DNA of 56,501 nucleotides. Origin: Acanthamoeba castellanii str. Neff (Eukaryota > Discosea > Longamoebia > Acanthamoebidae). The notes below the pieces were generated by a model. That model did not search any database and was not told where the DNA came from. It worked only from the letters and a program-made list of their open reading frames with translations. The translations under genes and the position numbers were made by a program. This document shows positions 31,285 to 40,482 of this stretch, in pieces. Position 1 is the stretch's first letter. Each line of letters begins with the position of its first letter. The stretch lies in NCBI RefSeq assembly GCF_000313135.1, contig NW_004457380.1, positions 524,850 through 581,350 of the forward strand, in the 5' to 3' direction.

Positions 31285-34200
31285 ATGAATGAAACCGAGG
31301 CAGTAGAGGACTACTACGAGATCCTCGAAGTTGTAGGCAGCGGGTTCGTCCCCCCCCAGTCCCCAGTGTAGCGCCTCAAATCTCGTGTAGAACGAAATCC
31401 CTTCACCAAGAAGTCTTGGTGAGAGATGCTGACGTCGAGGACGCAGGAACACGGGCAATGTGTACCGGGCGAGAGACAAGGCCACGGGCCAAATTGTGGC
31501 GGTAAAGCGCATCATGCTGGATACCGACGAACCGAATCAATTGAAGAAAATACTGCTCGAGATCAAGAACTTGAAGGATTGCGAGAGTCCCTACATCACC
31601 TCCTTCTATGGCAGCTACCTCAAGGGCCAGTATCTTTCAATCGTCATGGAATTTTGTGGCCTTGGCTCTCTCAAGCGACTCATGACGAAGCTGCGATCGC
31701 CCCTCTCCGAACGCGAGATTGCCGCCGTTCTACACCAGGTCCTCAAAGCCCTCATCTACCTCCACAACGCCAAGCTCATCCATCGCGACATCAAAGCCGA
31801 GTAAGATCCCTTTTTTACTTGCCCCCCCCCTCTCCTTTTTGTTTCTAATCAGTTTTTTTGCTTTCGCTTTCGCTTTTGCTCTCGTGCTCGGGCCAACCAG
31901 CAACATCCTCTTGAACGAGTTGGGCCAAGTCAAAGTCGGTACGGACACAACAATCCAACGACTCTTTTTTTTTCTTTTTTCCTCTCTTTTCACTCCCCTT
32001 TCTCCCCTACTCCACTATGGCCTCATGACTCGCGCTACTCTGTGCAGCTGACCTCGGAGTCGCAACGACGCTGGCCCACACGATGGACCGCCACCGCACC
32101 GCCACAGGCACGCCCTATTGGATGGTGCCACTTCCTCCTCCTTCTTTTTCTTTCCTTTTAAACCACCCCTCTGTGAAGAGATGTTGTATGTGTTTGTATT
32201 CTATTTGTAGCACCAGCATGTACGCGCACATCGCCTGATGACCACCTTGGCTCCCCGTGTTTTTTCTTTCCTTCCAGGCGCCCGAGCTGGTGTTGGAGCA
32301 GGACTATGGGACGGGCGTCGATATCTGGTCGCTGGGCATCACCTGCATCGAGTTTGCCGAGACCAAGCCGCCCTACTTCGACATGCTTCCCATGCGCGTA
32401 CACGCTCCCCACACCCACTCGACGAGTTGCTGCTGCTGCTCAACAAGATGATCACCCAAATCTCGTGGCGGCGGCGATGCTGCCTGGTGGTGACCACACA
32501 CACACACACACACACACAACACAGGCGCTCTTTATCATCGCATCGGGCGACGATCAGGTGCCTACGCTCAAGAAGCCCGAGGAGTGGTCATCCCTCTTCC
32601 GCGACTTTATCGCCGTGTGCCTCGTCCGCGACCCCGACAAACGATACACCGCCCAACAGCTCCTCAACGTACTCTCCTCACCTCGACCCATCGCCATCAG
32701 TCATCATCATTTGCTGCACCCCAATGTCAATCACATCAACTCATTCGGTGTCGTCGCGCGGTGCAGCACGTGTTCGTGTCGGGGCAAACGGACGAGGAGA
32801 GCAAGGAGGTGCTTCGAGAGCTCATCGCCCGACTCCAGGGCGCCACCTCCAAGCAGGAGAAGCAGGTACATGCCCCCCTCCCGCACCGCGTGGCCTGTTG
32901 GCCTGGCCCGGTTCGGCCCTGACCTCGTCACTGTGTGTCGTGCGGTGTGTGCGGTGTCGTGTGTGTCGACGAAAACAGAAACAAATCGACGGCGAGCTGG
33001 ACAAGCTGTTGCGAGACATCTCGCCCTCGGGCGCCGGTGGCGGCAACAACGGCGGCGGGCGAGCCTCGGGTTCGCTGGGAAGCAAGGCGGGCGCGAAGGT
33101 GGCCGCCACCCTTCTCTCGGAGAAGAGCGGGGCCAAGCTGGGCATCCTGCCGGCCCAGAAGATGGTGTCGCCCGACCTCGAGCAGAGCCAGCGGGAGAAG
33201 CGCACCGTGAAGATCGAACCGCCCGAGGAGATCATCCGCTCGACGTCGTCGTCGCCCAACTCGCCCTCGTCGTCGTCGTCGACCTCCCTCTCCGAGTACG
33301 AGCGGAAGGCCAAGGAGGAGAACAGCGAAGAGCATCGGATCAAGCTCTCGCGACGACGCTCGGCGCCGCCCACCAAGAAGGCGGGCCGCTTCCGCCGCAG
33401 CGGCGATCAACTCTTCGGCCTCTGCGACGAGTGCTCTCTCTCCACCGAGGTTCGTCGTGCGCGTGTGTCGTGTCGTGTGCGGTGGCTGATCGGCGTGTGT
33501 GTGTGTGTGTGTGTGTGTGCATGACGACAGGATGGACCGTGGTGCGGGGAGTACAAGCACGAGAGGGAGAAGGAGAAGATCAAGTACGACAGCAGACACC
33601 TGGACGACCTGGTGATGAAGATGATGGACAAGCACTCGGGCCTGCCCCTGCGAAAGAAGAAGATGGGCCTCCTCAAGCTCACCACCATCCTCTACTTCAC
33701 CGGCACCGACCTCATCGACTGGCTGCTCAAGCGGTACTTTTTCCTCCACATTCCACATTCCACACAACATTCCGTGCACTCGTCTGACCATGGTGCGGCG
33801 CAGGGTTGAGCTGAGGGACAGGGAGGAGGCGGGGGCGGTGGCGAAGAAGCTGCTGGTGAACGGGTACATCACACAGATCACGGAGCGGGAGAAGATCGAC
33901 GACGAGGAGGCCATGTTCAGATACGAGAAGGTGTTGGCCTCCGCCTCCAAAAAGGTACGACGCATCTCCTCGCAGCACACATGTTCTTTCGTTCTTTCTC
34001 TTTTTCGTTTTCGTTCTTTCTTGTTTTGTTTTTCGTTGTTCTCGATCGTTCGTGTGGCCAATCTCTCTTTTTCTCTCTTCGTTCGTCCTCGTGCGCGTTC
34101 TTTCCGCCAGCCCATCACCAAGAACAGCAAGAATAAATGAAGGAAGGAGCAGCCAACAACAACAACCACCAAATTATGACCTTAGTGATGGGCGAGGAGA

Positions 34201-34719
34201 GGGTAAGAGGGTGAAAGAATGAGAGTGAAAGAGAGAGTGAGGGAGGGGAGGGAGAGAGAGTTTTGTAAGGTATGAACATGACCATTTGACACGAGGCACA
34301 CACACTTACACACTTACACACTATCGCTCTGTCTCTTCCATACTCGTTAGCAGCAACTCACTTCATTCATTCATTCGCAGAGCGGAGGCAAGGCGGGAGG
34401 GGACAAGCAGTCGTCGTCGGGCGTGCCGCTCCTCACCATCGGCAAGCTGAGCGGCGGCGGCAAGGGCATCGACGGCAAGAGCCCGCGGCGGAGCGGAGGC
34501 TTTCCGTCGTCGCCGCTCGGCTCGCCGGCGCACCACAACCAACAACAGGGCTTCGTGTCGCCGCCGACGCCTCCGCCTCCACCGCCGGCCGTGGTCAAGG
34601 AGTCGCCGCGGCTGCGGACCAACACCCACAAGTTCGCAGCCGACTTCGAGAAGCTGCAGGTCCTCTCTGATCGCCGTCGCTCGTGCGCGCCCAACACCAT
34701 CAAGCCCATCAAGCCCTGA
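31285..34719 (+). CDS. STE20-like protein kinase with C-terminal DEP domain
   Basis: Germinal-centre/MST-like kinase. Exon 1 (ATG 31285) reads [11 protein letters not shown] and joins [20 protein letters not shown] (loop and lysine). Then follow [99 protein letters not shown] and the subdomain XI end LLNHVFV. This is closest to MST/GCK kinases; the DFG motif is DLG. The long C-terminal half is Ser/Lys-rich, and then [47 protein letters not shown] form a DEP domain, a membrane- or GPCR-targeting module. The last exon is Pro/Ser-rich and ends IKPIKP at 34719. A kinase joined to DEP is uncommon. Confidence 0.88.
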
Positions 34720-35105
34720 TGATAATGATGATTATGCTGCTGCTGCTGGTTGTGGGTCCGCCATCTCCCTTGCTGCCTTGCTTGTACAAAAATCAAAAAT
34801 ATAAACAGAAATCATACTTTCCCACTGCTTGCCCAAAGCATATTTTTTATTGGGGATTACACGACTGGCCCTTCCAGCTATTCCTGGCCATCATCACGCA
34901 GAGGTCTGGAAAACTAAAAACACCAAAAGGCGGTGATATTTGGGAGGGAACTACTTGAATTCACCCTACCAGATTACCTTGGCCATCGGACGAAACAAAG
35001 TCCAAGGAGGTGGGCAGAGAGTCCGGCGCATTCATTCCACAACACCGAGCACAACACAACACAATCCAACTTATATCGGATAATAATAGCCACACCAGCA
35101 CAACA
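34720..35105. other. Intergenic region
   Basis: 386 bases with an AT-rich 5' part (about 34785-34855), probably the 3' end of the kinase transcript and the promoter of the small basic protein. No gene is seen. Confidence 0.4.
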
Positions 35106-35370
35106 ATGGGCGTCATTGGCGGCAACATGGATAAACTCACGGGCATGCTCCAGTACCGGTGCGCACCCACTCCACACACGCCCACATCGCACCACCAACT
35201 GGTGCTGACACCATTTGGTTGTGACGCCGTCCAGGTGGGGCCGAGTGGTGGGCAATCCGCGGCACACGGCCAAGGGAATGGCCCGCCAGCAGAAGGGCCG
35301 CGCCAAGATCGCCGCTGGCCGGGGCCGCTTCCGCATGCGGAGGGCCAAGCACCGCGCCCTCGCCATGTGA
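35106..35370 (+). CDS. Small basic protein of 62 residues
   Basis: Two exons: 35106 to about 35159 (MGVIGGNMDKLTGMLQYR) and from about 35235 to TGA at 35368-35370 (WGRVVGNPRHTAKGMARQQK then GRAKIAAGRGRFRMRRAKHR). The intron has a gtgcgc donor and a cag acceptor and keeps frame. The glycine-containing N-terminal stretch is followed by a strongly Arg/Lys-rich half, like nucleic-acid or ribosome-binding peptides. I do not recognise the family. The clean splice and balanced frame argue for a real gene despite its size. Confidence 0.55.
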
Positions 35371-35651
35371 GGCTCCGTCCCCCCCTGCACACTCGTTCAA
35401 CCCCCCCAACAAAGAGCCGAGGTCGAGAGACCCCACCCTTTTGTTTCAATGCTGATATGAGCAATGCCACATACCATTTTGTTTCTCACTCCCTCTCCTC
35501 CTCTCCTCTTCTAGAACAGCACCATCAGTGTCGTCATTTTTATGTCTTCTGCAGATGACGTGGATTGGGTTGAGAAGGTGATGGGGGGACTTCACGTTGT
35601 TCACACGATCAAACCAGAGGGTAAGGGACTGGCGACATCTGTCGACTTCTG
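35371..35651. other. Intergenic stretch between convergent genes
   Basis: 281 bases holding both 3' ends. No gene is supported; a plus-strand frame through the region is the shadow of the solute-binding-like gene. Confidence 0.4.
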
Positions 35652-36944
35652 TCATTTCTCGCTCTTCTGGCTGCAGTGGCGTCTCTGCAGGCAGCGAATG
35701 GCAAAGAGCGAGCCGTTCGGCGTATCGAAGCCGCCGGAGAAGCTCCTGAGCCCCGTCACGTCAACACCCTCCGAGGCCAGGAATCCCACATCGAGGTCGA
35801 TCACCACATCGATGGTGCCAGCTCGCAGGGCGGCCACGATTTCGGCGTCGGTCAGATCGGGGTTTACCGTAACATCCAAGTTTGGCATCACAGAGGCGTA
35901 GAGGGTAGCGCTGCCTGTGACAACAGGTTAGCCACACAACTGATGGAGGGCAGGAGGGGAGGCACAGGGCGCACCTTCGGCGTTGGTGATGGTGGTCAGC
36001 GCGGTGGCGGCAAGGAGGGATGCGAAAGAGGTGAACGGAGAGGTGTCCAGCACGGTGAAGACGCCCAAGCCGTTGAGTTGAACACAGGACTGCTGGGTGA
36101 CACGCTTCCGGGCGATGCCCATGAACTCTCCGCCTGAGGAATCAAGTTGCAGAGAATCAGATTAACATCAACGAGAGCAAGCTAGGAAATGGAGAGATCA
36201 GCGAAATGGCGGACCAAAAGAGAAGTCGGGACCAGCAAGGTCCACGATGCCATCGATGAGCATCTCAATGGCGATGGTGGAGTTGTCCGGGAAGGGTACC
36301 ACCACACGCGTCAAGGGGACGCCGTAATGGTTGGAAATGATTGAAATCATCAAATTCAGAAGTGTGTCTAGCCCGGGCTGCATGAGCAGAGGTGCGGTGT
36401 TTTAGAATAGGAGTTTAAAAGAACCTGAAGAGCGAGAGCTGACGTACATCTACGACGTCGAAGCTACGGATGGCCCCACGGCGTAGTACTCTATTCAAGA
36501 GGGTGTGTGGTGTGCGCGCAGGGAATGGGAAGAGGCTTGGATCGGCGGCACAATCCAAGGGGATGAACACTGGTCGAACAAGAGGAGGAGGAGGAGGAGG
36601 AGGAAGAAGGTTTGTTCGTTGTACAGTACATGGGAGAGAGGAAGAGATACGTGCTCCTGAGCTGAGTTCAGCAGCAAAAATATCAGAGTAGCTTCCATTG
36701 GCTTTGGTGATGGCGAGAGCTGAGTCGAAAGCATCCATCAGTGAAGTGTCCTAAAGATCAAGAAGGTAAGTGTCATGTCCCCTATATCCTTGTATTACAG
36801 GGTGAGCTTGTAGCTTACCCGACATTCTTGGACTCCATAGGGCAAAGGAGATGGCAAAGAAGAGCAAGAAGAGGAGCTGGAGCAGCAGGAAGCCCAGCAG
36901 CAAGGAGCCAGGGCTAGAAACAAGTAGATCAGGAGCAGTCTCAT
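35652..36944 (-). CDS. Secreted solute-binding-like protein (bacterial family 3 type)
   Basis: ATG at 36944 opens a signal peptide (MRLLLIYLFLALAPCCWA) with a Cys/Ser-rich stretch after it. Following exons give DTSLMDAFDSALAITKANGS, YSDIFAAELSSG, VLRRGAIRSFDVVD, then GLDTLLNLMISIISNHYGVP, VVPFPDNSTIAIEMLIDGIV and DLAGPDFSFG. The rest reads GGEFMGIARKRVTQQSC, LDTSPFTSFASLLAATALT, MPNLDVTVNPDLTDAEIVAA, LRAGTIDVVIDLDVGFLA and SFSGGFDTPNGSLFAIR. The layout, a reactive strand after the signal, MLIDGIVD like the LxxGxVD of amino-acid-binding proteins, and a two-lobe order, resembles periplasmic solute-binding proteins. The donor after CRD is gtaagc. It is extracellular or lysosomal by inference. 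Substrate unknown. Confidence 0.6.
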
Positions 36945-37328
36945 GGTTGTTTGATGAATGTGACAAGTGTAGGTGCTTATTTATCTATAAATGAAAACTA
37001 AAGCTCTCTCGTCAAGTGCTGGTTGTGTCCTGCTTTCTTCCAAACCCCCACAAAAACCCCACAAACGCCACACAATGTGGGCTCCCACAACTGGAAGGAA
37101 GGCATGGTGACATGAGCTGTGGCTGTGAGCCGGGGATCGGTCTCATGCCGCCCAGTTTGACGGACTCTTGTTTGTTTTCCAACACCGTAGCACAACTGCC
37201 TTGAGGCCCTGATGACTGTTCGTTCGGCTTGGGTTCTCATCAGTCTGTGGCTTGCGCAAAAGAGGAGTGAACGGAGTGGGATTTGAACCCACGCACCCGA
37301 AGATTCACCAAAACAGATTTTACTTCTT
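36945..37328. other. Intergenic region with tRNA-like fragment
   Basis: Contains the promoter of the solute-binding-like gene (leftward) and the 3' end of the YchF gene. Apart from the tRNA-like segment at 37268-37317, nothing else is seen. Confidence 0.45.
37268..37317 (-). pseudogene. tRNA-Leu-like 3' half, truncated
   Basis: On the minus strand there is a perfect T-arm (GTGGG TTCAAAT CCCAC), preceded by a long variable-arm-like hairpin (GGTGAATCTTCGGGTGC), and followed by TCCGTTCA, which would be the 3' acceptor strand and discriminator. This is the layout of the 3' half of a class II tRNA, closest to tRNA-Leu. The matching 5' half (acceptor GAACGGA, D-arm) is not found on either side. 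So it is a fragment, not a functional gene. Possible sources are a tRNA-derived retroelement or a broken tRNA gene. Confidence 0.6.
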
Positions 37329-39756
37329 CTACTTTCGGTGGTGGAAGAGGATGATGTCGCCGTCCTGCACGACGTACGAGGTGCCCTCGAATCGCACCTT
37401 GCCCAGCTCCTTCGCCCTCTTCTCGCCTCCCGCCGCCACAAAGTCTGCGAACGCGATCGTCTACAGAACAATAAAAAGGTCAACACATTTACATATGTGC
37501 ATGTAGCAAGTCTCTCAATCTCGCCGTATTACCAACAACATACGGCACACCGCCAGCACGTTGTAGAGCATATATACATATGTAAACATAATATATATAT
37601 AAAATAGAGGCAGCTTACCTCGGCCTTGACGAACCCCTTGGCAAAGTCCGTGTGAATTGTGGCCGCGGCGTCCACTGCGGTCGTGCCCCTGCCACGCGTA
37701 GGGTGAGGCTTGGGGGCTCGTGTGGTTGGAGGCGCGAGGTAGGAAGGAAGGGGGGATGTACTTGGGTATGTTCCAGGCGCGGGCCTCGGTCTCGCCCACG
37801 GTGAAGAACTGGTGCTGCTGCAGCAGCTGCCGCGTGGCCCGGATGACCTTGGGCAGGCCCGCGTCGGCCTCCGAAAGACCGTACAGCTCCAGGAACGACT
37901 TACGGTCCTCCACACTCTCCATATTTGCCAACTACACTCATGAAACACGCACACGCACACGCACACGCACGCACACGCACGACACACGGCCAGTGACACG
38001 ACACGACACGACAGAAGAGAATTGTGTTCGCGCGGTCAATCCAAGCCCAGCAGATGACGAGGAACGCCTTGGGGGGGGGGTATAGCACCTCCGATTCGAG
38101 CTTGGCCGACACGACCAGCACCCGCTCGTTGGGATCCACTCCCGGCTCCTCCTTCCTGCATTCAGTGCCGCCACACAACAACACACACGACACACGTGTG
38201 GGTGGGTGGGGGCGGGGCGGGGCGGGGCGTGAAAGGAGAGTTGAGGGGGTGAAAGGGGCGTACAGGACGGCTTGCTTGACCTGCTCCACCATGGCGTTGC
38301 CCGTGGCCGCCTCCTCTTCCTGACGACGACGGCGATGACGACGTGAGGCAATGTATTGTTTCGTGTGCGGAGGCGTCGGACGTACCTTGACATTGCAGCA
38401 GTACACCACCGGCTTGCTGCGCACGCGTGCGGCAACGTGATCGTGTGTCGTGTGTCGTGTGTCGTGTGTCGTGTGTCGTGTGTCGTGTGTCGTGTGTCGT
38501 GTGTCGTGTGTCGTGTGTCGTGTGTCGTGTGTCGTGTGTCGTGTGTCGTGTGTCGTGTGTCGTGTGTCGTGTGTCGTGTGTCGTGTGTGGTCAGCCGCGA
38601 GCGGTGGGCGGATGGAAAGAGAGGAGGAGAGTCGAGGGCACACCTGGTGAGGAGCTGGAATGCGTGGAATGTGGGCCACTCCTCGGCAGAGATGAGCACG
38701 CTGCGCGCCGGCTGGCCCTCGTCGAGCACGGCGATGGTGCGGTGCATGAGGTCGAGCCGCTTCTGGGCCTCGGCGTCGAGCTTGGTCCGCTTCTCGAGCT
38801 TGGCGCGGGCCGTGGTGAGCGACTCGAGGTCGGCCAGCAGCAGCTCGGTGTTGATGATCTCCATGTCCCGCGCCGGGTCGACGCTGCCCTCGACGTGGGT
38901 CACCTGCTCGGTGCCGTCGGCGCCCTCGAAGCACCGCACCACCTGCAGAATCATCGACACGTTCCGGATGTGCGCCAGAAACTTGTTGCCCAGGCCCTCG
39001 CCCTTGGACGCGCCCGCCACCAGGCCCGCGATGTCCACGAACTCCTGCACACATGCACCACCGCACACGCACACCGCACACGCACACGCGTAAGCACACA
39101 CGACACGACACGACACACGACGCGAGTGTTACACGAACCATTTGGCAGGGCAGGATGCGTTTGGAGTTGGCGAGGGCGGCGAGGGTGTCGAGGCGCGGGT
39201 CGGGCACCCACACCATCCCGCTGTTGGGCTCGATGGTGCAAAATGGAAAGTTCTCCGCACGCGCCCTCTGTACACCACACGACACACAACACGACACGAC
39301 ACACGCACTTTCTGAGTGGGTGCAGGCTCACAAGGCGGCGGAAAGAGTGGTAGAGACCTGGCTGCTGGTGAGGGCATTGAACAGAGTGCTCTTGCCCACG
39401 TTAGGCATTCCTGGAATACACACACAGCAGCCAAGCCATGTAAATGTTATGTAATAAATAAATAAATAAATAAATAAAATAAAAAATGTACCGACGATGC
39501 CGCAGCCGTTGGAGGCGGTGCGGGCCACGAAGTAGGAGAGGGCCGAGGCCTGCCCGCCGGCGGCCTGTTGCGTCTGCTGCTGCTTGCCGGCCTTGGCGGC
39601 AAACCACTGCCGGCGGACGCCCAACACTCCGGAGCCGGAGGTGAGGCACGACGACGATGGCGGCCACAAGACCGACCGGCCGCCAACGAAAGTAGAAGTG
39701 GCGCTTCGGCTGCTGCTGCCCCACCACGTCGTGCTCCGTCGAGTCGCTACCTTCAT
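37329..39756 (-). CDS. ychF: YchF/OLA1-type ATPase, bacterial-like with organelle presequence
   Basis: Obg-like P-loop ATPase. ATG at 39756 begins an Arg/Ser-rich, acid-poor presequence (MKVATRRSTTWWGSSSRSAT) of about 80 residues. Then CGIVGMPNVGKSTLFNALTS (P-loop) and ARAENFPFCTIEPNSGMVWV, EFVDIAGLVAGASKGEGLGN, KFLAHIRNVSMILQVVRCFE, DMEIINTELLLADLESL. A coiled helical domain and the TGS domain follow (SKPVVYCCNVK, VLVVSAKLESEV; FFTVGETEARAWNI; IHTDFAKGFVKAE; RFEGTSYVVQDGDIILFHHR-K-stop at 37331-37329). Internal sequence is nearer to bacterial YchF than to cytosolic eukaryotic OLA1, and the presequence suggests mitochondria. The intron after FQLLT holds a 149-base heptamer array. Confidence 0.92.
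38441..38589. repeat. TCGTGTG heptamer minisatellite, about 21 copies
   Basis: A nearly perfect tandem array of a 7-base unit, the largest in the window, within the YchF intron between FQLLT and SKPVVY. Read as protein it gives THDTRHT repeats, an artefact. Confidence 0.95.
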
Positions 39757-39861
39757 CTTGTCTCGCGCGAACAAAGCAAAAAATGGTAGTTTCCTCTTTT
39801 CCTTCTATTTTCTCTTTGAGTTTTGCCCCAGCGTTGGTAAGGGGAATCTTACAATAACAAG

Positions 39862-39934
39862 TCCCCTGTGGTGTAGTTGGCTAGCATTTCCGCCTGTCAC
39901 GCGGACGACCCGGGTTCAAATCCCGGCGGGGGAG
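39862..39934 (+). tRNA. tRNA-Asp (anticodon GTC)
   Basis: A complete 73-base cloverleaf. Acceptor TCCCCTG pairs with CGGGGGA at 39927-39933 (one T-G wobble), discriminator G at 39934. The D-arm lies in TGGTGTAGTTGGCTAGCA, the anticodon loop is CTGTCAC with GTC in stem CCGC/GCGG, and the T-arm is CCGGG TTCAAAT CCCGG. No intron. CCA is not encoded, as expected in eukaryotes. The A and B box sequences are intact, and a T-run follows. Confidence 0.96.
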
Positions 39935-39937
39935 ACC

Positions 39938-39943
39938 TCTTTT
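39938..39943 (+). terminator. RNA polymerase III T-run terminator
   Basis: A run of T at about 39939-39943, a few bases after the tRNA-Asp discriminator, fits the usual Pol III stop. Confidence 0.8.
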
Positions 39944-39974
39944 TATGTAGAGGTAGTCTGAAACTGTGCCAAGT

Positions 39975-40394
39975 CTAGTGACGCACACTCGCAGTTCGCT
40001 GCCTGAGGTTGTGGATGAAGAGGGCGCCGGAGAGCAGGGCCACCAGGCCGGCCGGCATAAACTTGAAGGCCAACGAGTAGCGGTACAGCATCACCAGCGC
40101 CAGAGCACCAAGCAGGCCTAATGCAAAAATAAATCCAAAAAGGAAAATGAATTCAACGCTACTTGATGTGGCAATCTAATGGATGGCCTGGGGCAACGCA
40201 CCCAAGGACAGGAGGTAGCCGTTGTTGCGCGTGGTGTGGTGATTCATGAGGTAGGCCGCCACGGCCAGCATTAGGCCAAATGCGAGGCCGAACGCAAAAG
40301 ACATCACGCTGCCCGAGTTCACAAAGCCGATGAGGCCACCCACGAACACTAAGACACCAAACAGCCCCGTGAGCATCGCGTTCGCGTTTGCCAT
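39975..40394 (-). CDS. TMEM14-family mitochondrial inner-membrane protein
   Basis: TMEM14 proteins are small four-helix membrane proteins, mostly mitochondrial; TMEM14C is linked to porphyrin import. ATG at 40394 starts MANANAMLTGLFGVLVFVGG, helices continue with GFVNSGSVMSFAFGLAFGLM and NNGYLLSLG, and exon 2 gives LLGALALVMLYRYSLAFKFM, PAGLVALLSGALFIHNL and a basic tail to TAG at 39977-39975. The family markers GSVxSxxxGLxFG and KFMPAGLVA are both present. Length (about 112 residues) is normal. One intron, gtgc donor and tag acceptor. The tRNA-Asp lies 41 bases beyond the stop. Confidence 0.9.
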
Positions 40395-40482
40395 CTCGCT
40401 CTTCTCTTTCTTTTACTTCTATTGTTTGTTTTTTCTTTCTTTTTGTTTGAACCTTTTCCGTTGTTTCGTAAGTTCACACGCT

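Noticed and set aside
30823..31515. Minus-strand frame of 230 residues over the intergenic region and the STE20 exons
   Set aside because: It overlaps the strongly supported kinase exon on the other strand and shows no recognisable motif.
37268..37330. Complete tRNA gene, including an intron-containing or permuted form
   Set aside because: No 5' acceptor strand (GAACGGA) or D-arm is found within reach on either side.
38441..38589. CRISPR-like array
   Set aside because: The units are contiguous 7-mers without spacers and lie in a eukaryotic intron.
38356..39353. Protein with THDTRHT or CVVCRVS repeats
   Set aside because: Translation of the intronic heptamer array, and of opposite-strand YchF exons.
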